From: Actinomycetota bacterium
GTDB taxonomy: Bacteria; Actinomycetota; Humimicrobiia; Humimicrobiales; Humimicrobiaceae
Assembly: GCA_028697935.1 (NCBI GenBank)
Contig: JAQVEM010000035.1
Coordinates: forward strand, 1 to 11,232
DNA: 11,232 nt
Reading direction: 5' to 3'
The translations under genes were made by a program, and so were the position numbers. The notes under the pieces are model-generated. The model worked only from the letters and a program-made list of their open reading frames with translations, had not been told where the DNA came from and made no database searches. Position 1 is the first letter of the stretch, and the number at the start of each line of letters is the position of its first letter. Positions 1 through 7,416 of the stretch are shown here, one piece after another.

Positions 1-228
1 GAAATAAGGGCATGGACTGTTAAAGAGGGGACCAGGGCACCTGAGGCTGCAGGTAAAATACACTCAGATTTTCAAAGAGGATTTATAGGTGTTGATGTTA
101 TAGATTATGATACGCTTATAGGTACAGGCTCATTTACAAAAGCAAAGGAAAAGGGGCTTGTCCGTCGTGAAGGCAAGGACTATATTATAAAAGATGGAGA
201 CATTGCTCTGTTTAAATTCAATGTGTAA
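1..228 (+). CDS. ychF: Redox-regulated/ribosome-binding ATPase YchF, C-terminal fragment
   Basis: The window opens inside this gene, in frame 1. The last 75 codons are present and end in TAA. They match the C-terminal domain of the Obg-related P-loop ATPase YchF: the stretch around EIRAWTVKEGTRAPEAAG, then IHSDFQRGFI, and the terminal GKDYIIKDGDIALFKFNV. This is the TGS-like region that follows the nucleotide-binding and helical domains, which lie upstream of the window. YchF is a near-universal cytoplasmic ATPase that binds ribosomes and is linked to stress and translation control. That role is family knowledge and is not visible here. The C-terminus looks intact. A weak 5-bp hairpin (246-250 with 257-261) lies just after the stop but is not a convincing terminator. 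The gene that follows has its own promoter. Confidence 0.93.
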   Translation, partial: EIRAWTVKEGTRAPEAAGKIHSDFQRGFIGVDVIDYDTLIGTGSFTKAKEKGLVRREGKDYIIKDGDIALFKFNV

Positions 229-257
229 TGTTAAATGTATAATGTTCAATCTATAAA

Positions 258-286
258 TTGAGTTTTGAAGTATTCATTTGTATAAT
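258..286 (+). promoter_or_regulatory. Sigma-70-type promoter for the CARDB-like gene
   Basis: A -35 box TTGAGT (258-263), a 17-bp spacer and a perfect -10 TATAAT (281-286) lie between ychF and the next gene. The predicted start of transcription near 293 would give a leader of about 50 nt. Two further TGTATAATGT-like copies just upstream (about 221-249) make the area repetitive. Start-site mapping would settle which is used. Confidence 0.55.
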
Positions 287-343
287 GTAATCTAATTTTA
301 AAGGTGCTTAAAATCATTATTTTTAAACTCAGGAAGGGTTTTA

Positions 344-1369
344 TTGGAAAGAAGAGGCAGAAAAGAATCAATCATTACTTTAATAATAATGATTATAATT
401 GCTGTGGTAATTGTAAGCTGGCTTTCAGGCTTGTGGAGCTGTGAAAACGGTAGAAAAGAACTAACCGATGTTGAAAGATTAACCATTTCTGATTATGTAA
501 ACTCTACATCAGTTTTAATTCAGCAATCTAATAAAACATCATACAAATTTTTTACTATCCTTGATAAAGCAAATAATACCACAAGAGAAGATCTGGATAG
601 TCAATTGATGGATATAATAGAGGAAAGTAAGCTGGTCCTTGAAAGATGCAGGGAGATTATTCCACCTGAATCTTTTGAAATAACGCATGGATATCTTGTA
701 CTGGTGTTTGATATCAGAAACAGAGCTTATGAAGATTTCAGACCAGCTCTGTCTAACGCACTGCAGGACCTTGATCTTGACATATCTACTGCACAGATAA
801 CAAAAACTTTCCTGTACATGTTTATGAGTGATGAAATATATTTATATTTTCAGGATGGCTTAAAAGAATCGGGTGAGAAACTGGGAATAAATAACCTGAC
901 TATAATTGATTCAGTTGTTCTTAAGGATAAAAATCTTACAGATAGCCAGAGTGTGATGAATTTTATTTCGGAAATTAAATCATCGCCAGAATTGCAGCAG
1001 AGAAGGGGAGTAGCAGTTATAAATGATACTATAGAGTTTAGTCCCACGGTGCTTAATAAACAGGGAGAATACTGGGTGCTGGCAAAGGGTAACGAGATCA
1101 GTGTTGCTATTAATATACAGAACCAGGGTAATGTGACTGAAAATAATGTCAGTGTGACGATGAAATATATGACCCAGGATAATGTTTCTGAAACAAAAGA
1201 ATTTGTTATAGACACAATTGAACCATCACAGGAAAAAACAGTACGTATATCAGGTTTCACTGCGTATCCTGGTAGAAAGTGCGAACTCGAAATAAATGTC
1301 GGACCTGTTCCTGATGAGGCGTTTCTTGGTAATAATAAAGCAACTTTTAAATTTATCATGGAGAATTAA
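344..1369 (+). CDS. Membrane-anchored protein with C-terminal CARDB-like Ig domain
   Basis: This 341-residue protein is not recognised as a named family. The start is TTG, chosen because AGGAAGGG (331-338) sits 5 bases upstream and because the next ATG (residue 15) would cut into the membrane segment. A basic N-terminus (ERRGRK) precedes one hydrophobic helix at about residues 10-27, so the rest is probably extracytoplasmic. Cys33 follows the helix, but LWSC is a poor lipobox, so lipidation is unlikely. Residues about 40-225 are mostly helical and rich in Asn, Ser and Thr. Residues about 240-341 look like a CARDB/DUF11-type beta-sandwich, with alternating strands around VAINIQNQGNVTENNVSVTM and a closing NNKATFKF. 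It lies directly upstream of an M23 hydrolase. A structural or adhesive role in the cell envelope is inferred from this. Confidence 0.75.
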   Translation: MERRGRKESIITLIIMIIIAVVIVSWLSGLWSCENGRKELTDVERLTISDYVNSTSVLIQQSNKTSYKFFTILDKANNTTREDLDSQLMDIIEESKLVLERCREIIPPESFEITHGYLVLVFDIRNRAYEDFRPALSNALQDLDLDISTAQITKTFLYMFMSDEIYLYFQDGLKESGEKLGINNLTIIDSVVLKDKNLTDSQSVMNFISEIKSSPELQQRRGVAVINDTIEFSPTVLNKQGEYWVLAKGNEISVAINIQNQGNVTENNVSVTMKYMTQDNVSETKEFVIDTIEPSQEKTVRISGFTAYPGRKCELEINVGPVPDEAFLGNNKATFKFIMEN

Positions 1370-1380
1370 AATAAAATTGT

Positions 1381-1408
1381 TTCCCATATTGAAAAATTAA
1401 GCTATAAT
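1381..1408 (+). promoter_or_regulatory. Possible promoter for the M23 peptidase gene
   Basis: A perfect -10 TATAAT (1403-1408) lies 16 bp after TTCCCA (1381-1386), which matches the -35 consensus at 4 of 6 positions. The -35 box is weak, so this is tentative. The M23 start codon is about 50 bp downstream. Confidence 0.35.
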
Positions 1409-1458
1409 AAAGATTTATAAAAATGTAATTAATTTTTGTAAATTTAAATATCCAGTTT

Positions 1459-2397
1459 ATGGAGAATAAAAGAAGTAAGTCTTTTACGTTACTTATTTTA
1501 TCTGATGCAAAATCAGGTATACGAAAAATAAGGATTACACATAATCTATTAAGGTCATTATTTATAGTTGGTGTAATAATACTGACTTCAATTGCTATTC
1601 TGGTCTCTGATTTATTTATTATGCGGCAGAAATTAAATGAGAAATTAGTTGAACTTGAAAGAGCCAAATATACAGTTAACTACAAAGAAGTTGAAGTAGC
1701 AAACCTTGAGAAAAAAACTAAAGAGATAGAGACAAAAACTAAAATCCTGGAAAGCTATTTGAAGGAAGTCGAAGACCTTGATCGTATGGTAAGGGATATA
1801 ACAGGAAAAGGTGGATATGAGGAGGAAGTAGCAATTTATACTTCTGATCTAAGTTCTGATATTCAATTTGATGAAGACCCCGATGAGATCTATTATTACA
1901 TTAACGATCAGGAAGATGATCTTGATGATATAGATGCACTTCTTGATGAACTACTGGAGGTTGCTCCTGAGTTATCTGAAGTATTATCCAGAGATAAACA
2001 GGATATGGAAGACCATTTATATCTTATAGAGCACACACCAGATATGTGGCCTACATGGGGTACGATTACAACCAGATTTGGTGGAAGAAGAGGTGGTCAC
2101 AAGGGTCTGGATATTGCCAACAGGAGCGGTATTAATATAAATGCAACAGCAAGCGGTGTGGTAATTTTTTCAGGATGGCACGGTGGTTATGGTAAAAAGG
2201 TTATGATTTATCATGGATATGGATATACTACAGTTTATGCTCACCTGAGCAGTATCTATGTTAATGTAGGTGATGAAGTGACCAAAGGTGATGTAATAGG
2301 ATTGATGGGAAGCACCGGGAACAGTACAGGGCCGCATTTACATTATGAAGTTCTGGTAGATGGTGTACCCAGTAATCCTGAAGATTTTCTTCCATAA
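1459..2397 (+). CDS. Membrane-anchored M23 family peptidoglycan endopeptidase
   Basis: This 312-residue protein is a LytM/M23 metallopeptidase that would cut peptide cross-links in peptidoglycan outside the membrane. The N-terminus (SKSFTLLILSDAKSGIRKIR) is the usual cytoplasmic tail of membrane-bound M23 proteins. One membrane helix follows at about 32-54, then a coiled coil at about 55-115 and a very acidic linker at about 135-180. The catalytic domain spans about 197-312. Zinc ligands are visible: H214 and D218 (HxxxD) and H295 in HLH (293-295), with H262 in YAHLS as the other active-site histidine, so the enzyme should be active. The start lacks a clear Shine-Dalgarno sequence, but the N-terminal pattern supports it. 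Its neighbour upstream is another envelope protein. No EnvC/NlpD partner is visible, so whether it acts in division, growth or sporulation is open. Confidence 0.92.
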   Translation: MENKRSKSFTLLILSDAKSGIRKIRITHNLLRSLFIVGVIILTSIAILVSDLFIMRQKLNEKLVELERAKYTVNYKEVEVANLEKKTKEIETKTKILESYLKEVEDLDRMVRDITGKGGYEEEVAIYTSDLSSDIQFDEDPDEIYYYINDQEDDLDDIDALLDELLEVAPELSEVLSRDKQDMEDHLYLIEHTPDMWPTWGTITTRFGGRRGGHKGLDIANRSGININATASGVVIFSGWHGGYGKKVMIYHGYGYTTVYAHLSSIYVNVGDEVTKGDVIGLMGSTGNSTGPHLHYEVLVDGVPSNPEDFLP

Positions 2398-2463
2398 GGG
2401 TTATTCTTGTTTAGAAATCCTGTTTTAATTATTTTCCATTAATAAAATGTATATAAATATGTA

Positions 2464-2480
2464 TTGTATATTATTATAAT
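2464..2480 (+). promoter_or_regulatory. Promoter-like 17-mer upstream of pheA
   Basis: TTGTATATTATTATAAT occurs here, 54 bp before the pheA start, and again identically at 7021-7037 before the DUF1858 gene. It ends in a perfect -10 hexamer (2475-2480). No good -35 box lies at the usual distance, so its role as a promoter is inferred from position and repetition only. Confidence 0.35.
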
Positions 2481-2534
2481 AATGTTATTTATCTATCGGT
2501 GTTAATAAATTAATAATATAGGCCAGGTAAAATT

Positions 2535-3389
2535 ATGGACAAAAAAAAGAAAATAGCATATCTCGGTCCTCCGGGAACATTTACAGAAGAGGCGCTTGAA
2601 AGATTTGTTAAAGATTCTTCGAGTATAGAAAAAATTCCATGCACAACAGTTGAAGAGGTAATAAAAAGTGTAGACAGGGGCGACGTGGATGCTGGAATAG
2701 TTCCTCTGGAAAATTCAATCGAAGGTTCGGTAAATATTACTCTGGATATTCTTACATTTGAAAGTGAGACAAAGATAATCGGAGAAGTAACAATTCCGAT
2801 AAGGCATAGCTTAATCGGCAAAAATATAATTAAACCCGAAGATATAAAAAAATTGATTTCTCACCCACATGCAACTGCACAGTGTAGAAAATTTATATCA
2901 ACATACTTGAAAGATGTTGAAATAATAGCAGCAAATAGCACTGCAGAAGCTGTTAAAATTTTACAGGAAGAAAATAGTGAAATAGCTGCAATAGGAACAA
3001 AAACAGCGGCAAAGATTTATGGTCTTAAGATAATAGAGAGCGATATTGAAGACAATAAAGATAACAGAACAAGGTTTGTTTTTTTAGGAAATAAGATACA
3101 GGAAAAAACGGGTAATGATAAAACTTCAATAGTTTGTTTTCTTAAAGAAGACAGACCGGGTAGTCTGTATAAAATATTAAGAGAATTTGCCAACAGAAAT
3201 ATTAATTTAACAAGGCTTGAGTCAAGACCGGCTAAAAAAAATCTCGGAGACTATGTATTTATGATAGACCTTGATGGCCATTTACATGATAAAAATGTTT
3301 TTGAAGCAATAGAAACTTTAAGAAGAGATGTTTATCTTGTAAAAACTCTGGGTTCCTACCCTAAGTGGGTTGAAGATATTGAAAAATAA
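2535..3389 (+). CDS. pheA: Prephenate dehydratase
   Basis: This 284-residue monofunctional enzyme converts prephenate to phenylpyruvate in phenylalanine synthesis. The catalytic periplasmic-binding-like domain covers about residues 5-183: GPPGTFTEEA (11-20), NSIEGSV (60-66), SHPHATAQC (109-117), STAEAV (135-140) and the catalytic TRF motif (179-181). An ACT domain (about 196-280) contains DRPGSL (206-211) and ESRP (229-232), the residues that bind phenylalanine, so feedback inhibition is expected. There is no chorismate mutase domain, and length is normal for the monofunctional type. AGGT (2525-2528) precedes the ATG. serS follows after 46 bp without a visible terminator, so the two are probably cotranscribed. 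The pheA-serS order is common in Actinomycetota. No T-box or attenuator hairpin is evident in the 137-bp leader region. Confidence 0.96.
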   Translation: MDKKKKIAYLGPPGTFTEEALERFVKDSSSIEKIPCTTVEEVIKSVDRGDVDAGIVPLENSIEGSVNITLDILTFESETKIIGEVTIPIRHSLIGKNIIKPEDIKKLISHPHATAQCRKFISTYLKDVEIIAANSTAEAVKILQEENSEIAAIGTKTAAKIYGLKIIESDIEDNKDNRTRFVFLGNKIQEKTGNDKTSIVCFLKEDRPGSLYKILREFANRNINLTRLESRPAKKNLGDYVFMIDLDGHLHDKNVFEAIETLRRDVYLVKTLGSYPKWVEDIEK

Positions 3390-3435
3390 AAATAGTACTA
3401 GAAATAATGGCTAATAACACTGATGGAGAAGTTAT

Positions 3436-4698
3436 ATGATAGATATAGAATTATTTAGAGAAAATCCTTTAATTTTTAAAGCAGAGATAGAAAAAAGAGG
3501 TTTAAAAATTGATATCTCTACTGGAATTGAACTTGATAAAAAAAGAAGAGATTTAACTTCTAAAATTGACCGATTAAGAGCTGAAAAGAACGCAGCTTCA
3601 AAAATTATACCGGGACTAAAAGGTAAAGAAAAAGAAGAGAAAATCAGCCAGATGAAAAAAATAAATGAAACTCTCAATAGAATGGAAGCGGAACTTCTGG
3701 AAGTAGAAAATAAATTTTTAGAGCACTTCTCAATGTACCCCAATCTTTCTCACGAAACTACGCCTGTGGGGAAAGATGAAAGCGGGAACGTTGTTCAATC
3801 TTATTATGGTTCCAGGCCAGAATTTGATTTTGAACCCAAAAATCATATTACTCTTGGAACAGACCTTGATATAATTGATGAAAAAAGAGCAGCTAAGATT
3901 TCCGGTTCGAGATTTGTATTTTTAAAAAATGAAGCAGTTCTGCTTGAATTTGCACTGGTACAATATGTTTTAAATTTACTGATTAAAAAGGGTTTCATGC
4001 CAATGTTACCGCCGGTTCTGGTAAAGGAAATGGCGATGTACGGAACAGGATTTTTCCCTGTAGAAAGGACACAGTATTATAAAACAGAACTTGATGATTT
4101 GTATTTAATCGGTACTTCAGAAGTCCCACTGTGTTCATACCACAGTGATGAATTTCTGGACGCATCTCTTCTTCCTCTTAAGTATACTGCTTTCTCAACC
4201 TGTTTTAGAAGGGAAGCTGGAAGTTATGGAAAAGATCTCGGAGGGCTCTTCAGGGTTCATCAATTTGATAAAATTGAAATGTTTATCTTTGCACATCCTG
4301 AAAAATCATGGGAGGAATATGAAAAATTAAGAGAAACACTTGAAGAAATCATGCAGGGTCTCGGGTTTCATTATCAGATTGTAAATATGTGCACTGGAGA
4401 TATCGGAAATCCAAATGCAAAAAAATATGATCTTGAGGCCTGGCTTCCGGGTCAAAATAAATATAGAGAACTGGCATCATGCAGCCATGATACTGATTTT
4501 CAGGCAAGGAGATTAAATATAAAATATAGAGATGGGAAGAAAAAAGATTTTATTCATACAATGAATAGCACCGCCTGCGCTATTGGAAGGACATTAATAG
4601 CAATATTGGAAAATTTTCAAGACAGGGAAGGAAATATTAGAATTCCTGAAGTGTTAGTGCCATTTACAGGGGGATTAAAAATAATTTCTCGAAAGTAG
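3436..4698 (+). CDS. serS: Serine--tRNA ligase
   Basis: This 420-residue class II aminoacyl-tRNA synthetase charges tRNA-Ser (and tRNA-Sec where present) with serine. The N-terminal coiled-coil arm that grips the long variable arm of tRNA-Ser spans about residues 30-100. The catalytic core shows TSE (227-229), motif 2 as FRRE (257-260) with the AGSYGKDLGGLFRVHQF stretch, and motif 3 with GRT (384-386) in STACAIGRTLIAILEN. The length is normal. A good ribosome site GGAGAA (3424-3429) lies 6 bases before the ATG. The gene follows pheA and is followed within 40 bp by tRNA-Ser(UGA), placing enzyme and substrate side by side. A short hairpin overlaps the stop codon (see terminator). Confidence 0.98.
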   Translation: MIDIELFRENPLIFKAEIEKRGLKIDISTGIELDKKRRDLTSKIDRLRAEKNAASKIIPGLKGKEKEEKISQMKKINETLNRMEAELLEVENKFLEHFSMYPNLSHETTPVGKDESGNVVQSYYGSRPEFDFEPKNHITLGTDLDIIDEKRAAKISGSRFVFLKNEAVLLEFALVQYVLNLLIKKGFMPMLPPVLVKEMAMYGTGFFPVERTQYYKTELDDLYLIGTSEVPLCSYHSDEFLDASLLPLKYTAFSTCFRREAGSYGKDLGGLFRVHQFDKIEMFIFAHPEKSWEEYEKLRETLEEIMQGLGFHYQIVNMCTGDIGNPNAKKYDLEAWLPGQNKYRELASCSHDTDFQARRLNIKYRDGKKKDFIHTMNSTACAIGRTLIAILENFQDREGNIRIPEVLVPFTGGLKIISRK

Positions 4699-4715
4699 CT
4701 CAAAAACTTTCTTTT
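4691..4715 (+). terminator. Weak intrinsic terminator after serS
   Basis: A 6-bp stem GAAAGT (4691-4696) / ACTTTC (4706-4711) with a 9-base loop is followed by TTTT and GTGTT. It overlaps the serS stop codon. The stem is short and AT-rich, so termination may be partial, and read-through into tRNA-Ser(UGA) is possible. Confidence 0.35.
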
Positions 4716-4716
4716 G

Positions 4717-4725
4717 TGTTATAAT
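4717..4725 (+). promoter_or_regulatory. Extended -10 promoter for tRNA-Ser(UGA)
   Basis: TGTTATAAT is a perfect extended -10 element (TGnTATAAT) placed so that transcription would begin about 4 bases before the tRNA 5' end. No good -35 box is present, as is typical for extended -10 promoters. Confidence 0.5.
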
Positions 4726-4735
4726 TCTTTTGCCT

Positions 4736-4827
4736 GGAGAGGTGGCAGAGTCTGGTTGAATGCGGCGGTCTTGAAAACCGTTGAAGGTTTATACCTTCCG
4801 GGGGTTCAAATCCCTCCCTCTCCGCCA
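4736..4827 (+). tRNA. tRNA-Ser(UGA)
   Basis: The acceptor stem GGAGAGG (4736-4742) pairs fully with CCTCTCC (4817-4823), followed by discriminator G and an encoded CCA (4825-4827). The anticodon loop CTTGAAA (4770-4776) gives anticodon TGA (4772-4774), reading UCA/UCG-type serine codons. The long class II variable arm (GAAGG..CCTTC) and the G discriminator are serine identity features. The T loop is TTCAAAT with a 5-bp stem (one G-U pair). The gene lies 37 bp after serS and is convergent with the diguanylate cyclase gene. Confidence 0.97.
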
Positions 4828-4856
4828 TGGAGCTTTAGAAGATAGTTTAATTATCC

Positions 4857-6749
4857 TTATTCTTCAGGGTTTTTTTCTAATAAATTAAGAAAGATATTAA
4901 CAACCTCGGGGTCAAACTGGGTACCACTAAATTTTTTAAATTCTCTAATTATTTCGCTTTTTGTCATTTTTTTCCTGTAAGGTCTATCTTTAGTCATAGC
5001 ATCATAAGAGTTAATAACAAATGAAATTCTTGAGAGTAGTGGGATTTCCTCGCCTTTTATGCCTCTCGGGTATCCGCTTCCATTATACCATTCATAATGG
5101 GCAAGTATTGGCTCTGCAATGGGTTTTAGTTTTTCTGATGATTCTGCTATTAGATATCCATATTCCGGGAGCTTTTTGATAAGTTCCCACTCTTCTTTTG
5201 TTAATCTTCCGGGTTTAGCCATTATTTCATCGGCAAGCGCCAGTTTACCTATATTATAAACGTCTATGAGTAATTTTAATTCTTCCAGTTTTACATCAGA
5301 AAGACCAAGTCTATTTCCGATAAGCAAAGCATATTCTCTTAGTTTCAGGCTGTGTTTTTCAGTATTAATTTCTCCTTTTCTTAAATTTTCCTTCAGTGCT
5401 TCTACAAGGTTTTCATTTATAGATTTACTCTCTAATGCTTTTTGTCTATACATTTTATCTTCAGCTTTTTTAATCACTTCTTCTATATCTTCTTCTGGTC
5501 TTTTCTTTGTTGATATCCCGAGGGATATACTTAAAGGCATCTCTGTAGTAGATCTCTCTTTACATAACTTCTTAATTCTACTTACTATCTTACGGGCATC
5601 CCTGGTGGTAGTCTCTGGAAGTATTACTATAAATTCATCTCCTCCCCATCTTGAGAGTATATCTTCTTTTCTAAATGAGTCTTTTAAGATTTCTGCTATT
5701 TTTATAAGGAACTCATCTCCTTTTGTGTGTCCGTATGCATCATTTATTAATTTAAGTCCGTTTATATCTCCCATTACTATAGTAAGAGGAAGCTGTCTCC
5801 GGGTATCAAGTCTTTTTAGCTCTTCTTCAAAAAATGCCCTGTTGTAGAGGCCGGTCAGTACATCATGGAATGAAAGATATTTTATTTTTTCTTCTGCTTT
5901 CTTTTTTTCAGTTATATCGCGTGTTATGCCAAATATTCCAATTATATTTCCATTATCATCCCGCCAGGGTATTTTTGAGGTTGATGCCCATCTGTCAGCT
6001 TTGTTTTCATAAGTTTCTTTTTCTTCCAGGTCTATTATTGCTCTTCCTGTTTTTATTACATATTGTTCGTCCCTGTATGCCTGACTTGCATGTTCTTCAC
6101 TAAAAAAATCAAAATCTGTTTTACCAATTGCTTCCTCGGGATTGTTAATACCAAACTTTATGGCACATGCTTTATTGATTCTCACAAATCTGCTTTTTGT
6201 GTCTTTAAAAAATATACTTTCTGTAATATTATCCATTAAAGCATTAAAGAAATTCTTTTCCTTTCCCAGAAGTTCATCTTCCATTTTCTTTCGCCCGGTT
6301 ATATCCCTTGATATACCCATGATTCCCATAATATTTCCATTTTTATCAAACCAGGGTATTTTGCTGCTGCTCATCCAGTATTCATTGCCGTTATAAACTA
6401 ATTTTTCTACTTTATCTATAACTGGAATTCCTGTTTCCATTATTCTTTTTTCGTCATTAAAGTAAATTTCTGATTCATTTTCCGGGAAAAAGTCAAAATC
6501 TGTTTTTCCAGTAAAATCAGAAGGCTTTTTCCCTGAGAAACTGGCCTTGGCTTTATTTACTATGATAAATCTACTGTTTATATCTTTTATGTAAATATGA
6601 TCCGGGATATTATTTATAAGATTTTGAAATAAGCCAAACTGTTCATCATTGCCGAAAAATTTATTATTATTGTTGTTATCAATATTGTTAATAGGGCTAC
6701 TTTTAACCGCATTTTTTGTAGCTTTTTTATTTACCTCTTTACCACTCAT
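4857..6749 (-). CDS. PAS-PAS-GGDEF diguanylate cyclase with degenerate HD-GYP-like domain
   Basis: This 630-residue protein has no membrane segment and is probably a cytoplasmic sensor. After an Asn-rich N-terminus (NNIDNNNNN, 21-29), two PAS domains follow (about 40-152 and 165-282). They share GKTDFDFF, SKIPW and the closing RDIT, so they probably arose by duplication. The GGDEF domain (about 288-440) has DVLTGLYNR (296-304), an intact GGDEF (369-373) and an I-site R360xxD363 five residues upstream. Active c-di-GMP synthesis with product feedback is therefore expected. The C-terminal HD-GYP-like domain (about 460-625) keeps GSGYP (557-561) and DRPYRKK, but the HD pair is YN (498-499), KxHP has become KKLP (L527), HHE has become HYE (Y552) and the late AD is IN (N580). 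Phosphodiesterase activity is unlikely. The RBS AAGGAAA precedes the ATG. The promoter is at 6829-6856. Confidence 0.93.
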   Translation of the reverse strand: MSGKEVNKKATKNAVKSSPINNIDNNNNNKFFGNDEQFGLFQNLINNIPDHIYIKDINSRFIIVNKAKASFSGKKPSDFTGKTDFDFFPENESEIYFNDEKRIMETGIPVIDKVEKLVYNGNEYWMSSSKIPWFDKNGNIMGIMGISRDITGRKKMEDELLGKEKNFFNALMDNITESIFFKDTKSRFVRINKACAIKFGINNPEEAIGKTDFDFFSEEHASQAYRDEQYVIKTGRAIIDLEEKETYENKADRWASTSKIPWRDDNGNIIGIFGITRDITEKKKAEEKIKYLSFHDVLTGLYNRAFFEEELKRLDTRRQLPLTIVMGDINGLKLINDAYGHTKGDEFLIKIAEILKDSFRKEDILSRWGGDEFIVILPETTTRDARKIVSRIKKLCKERSTTEMPLSISLGISTKKRPEEDIEEVIKKAEDKMYRQKALESKSINENLVEALKENLRKGEINTEKHSLKLREYALLIGNRLGLSDVKLEELKLLIDVYNIGKLALADEIMAKPGRLTKEEWELIKKLPEYGYLIAESSEKLKPIAEPILAHYEWYNGSGYPRGIKGEEIPLLSRISFVINSYDAMTKDRPYRKKMTKSEIIREFKKFSGTQFDPEVVNIFLNLLEKNPEE

Positions 6750-6828
6750 TTATGTTTCCTTATGTAATTAGTATAATAAATTTTATTAATCTTTATTTGT
6801 TTTTTAGAGGTTAAGATATTGGAATATT

Positions 6829-6856
6829 ATTATAGACTATTTTAAATACATATCAA
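6829..6856 (-). promoter_or_regulatory. Sigma-70-type promoter of the cyclase gene
   Basis: Read on the minus strand, TTGATA (6856-6851) is followed after 16 bp by a perfect TATAAT (6834-6829). This is the best promoter match upstream of the PAS-GGDEF gene, about 80 bp before its start codon. Confidence 0.6.
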
Positions 6857-6978
6857 TATTCAGTCGTGGATTACTTTAAGTTTAACTTTATTACAATATA
6901 GATTTACTGTATTTTTTAGATAAGTATGCAAAGGGAATAAAAAAAGATATACTTTAAAAGCCAGTTTAAAATGGCTAA

Positions 6979-7017
6979 CCCGGGTATTGCTATAAATTTG
7001 TAGCGGTGGAGTAAAAT
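6979..7017 (+). promoter_or_regulatory. Element shared with the DUF362 upstream region, copy 1
   Basis: CCCGGGTATT, then GTAGC (7000-7004), then AGTAAAAT (7010-7017). The same three blocks in the same order occur at 7524-7560, with about 30 of 42 positions identical and a 2-base gap. TTGCTA (6987-6992) and TAAAAT (7012-7017) could be promoter boxes, but the 19-bp spacing is long. It ends 42 bp before the DUF1858 start. Confidence 0.45.
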
Positions 7018-7020
7018 ATA

Positions 7021-7037
7021 TTGTATATTATTATAAT
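7021..7037 (+). promoter_or_regulatory. Promoter-like 17-mer upstream of the DUF1858 gene
   Basis: This is an exact copy of the 17-mer found before pheA (TTGTATATTATTATAAT) and ends in TATAAT (7032-7037). It lies 22 bp before the start codon, so a transcript from it would have a very short leader. Confidence 0.35.
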
Positions 7038-7059
7038 TATAACTATATAGAAGGAAATT

Positions 7060-7263
7060 ATGGTTAATTACACAGAGAACACAAAATTAGCAGAGGTGTT
7101 AAATTCTCCTGAAGCAAGTAAAATAATTGCCAGGTACAATCTACCGTGTATGCACTGCGCAATGGCTGCATATGAAGCGGAAATATTAACGCTGGGGCAG
7201 ATTTCTAAGATTTACGGAATAGATATAGATGGATTGCTTAAGGAATTAAACGAAATTCCCTGA
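7060..7263 (+). CDS. DUF1858 / hybrid-cluster-protein-associated CxxC protein
   Basis: This 67-residue soluble protein matches the DUF1858 family, also described as the hybrid cluster protein-associated redox disulfide domain. The pattern is clear: an N-terminal helix with KLAEVLNSPEASKIIARYNL, then PCMHCAMAAYEAE with the CxxC pair C30 and C33, then LGQISKIYGIDIDGLLKELN. Family members are found in anaerobes and the two cysteines are thought to be redox active. The partner is not known here, since no hybrid cluster protein gene lies in the window. AGAAGGAA just before the ATG is a strong ribosome site. Its upstream region shares an element with the DUF362 Fe-S gene 0.5 kb away, which suggests a common redox or anaerobic setting (inference). 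Confidence 0.88.
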   Translation: MVNYTENTKLAEVLNSPEASKIIARYNLPCMHCAMAAYEAEILTLGQISKIYGIDIDGLLKELNEIP

Positions 7264-7367
7264 CTGATATTTTAGATTAATTATATTCCAATTATAAACT
7301 TTTTTATTATGCTAAATGCTAAAATGAATATAAAGATGGCATAAAATGGAGTTTATTTTTCGCTTTC

Positions 7368-7397
7368 TTGCTAATTAAAACTATATTAACATACAAT
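7368..7397 (+). promoter_or_regulatory. Promoter of tRNA-Arg(ACG)
   Basis: TTGCTA (7368-7373), an 18-bp spacer and TACAAT (7392-7397) place the start of transcription about 12 bases before the tRNA. The position fits a short tRNA leader. Confidence 0.45.
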
Positions 7398-7416
7398 AAA
7401 TAATAATTATGCAGAA

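Larger units (their letters stand above)
6750..7059. other. Divergent intergenic region, regulatory only
   Basis: This 310-bp AT-rich spacer separates the minus-strand cyclase from the DUF1858 gene. It holds the cyclase promoter (6829-6856, minus), a small inverted repeat AGCCA/TGGCT (6959-6963 and 6972-6976), the CCCGGGTATT element shared with the DUF362 gene (6979-7017) and a promoter-like 17-mer (7021-7037). No reading frame of note is seen. Confidence 0.7.

Noticed and set aside
850..1359. 169-codon minus-strand frame opposite the CARDB-like gene
   Set aside because: It is a shadow of the plus-strand gene, which has a promoter, ribosome site and domain structure.
2398..2534. T-box or attenuator before pheA
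   Set aside because: No specifier stem, T-box sequence or terminator hairpin is seen in this short AT-rich leader.
5266..5847. 193-codon plus-strand frame opposite the cyclase
   Set aside because: It is a Ser/Phe-rich shadow of a gene with clear GGDEF and HD motifs on the other strand.
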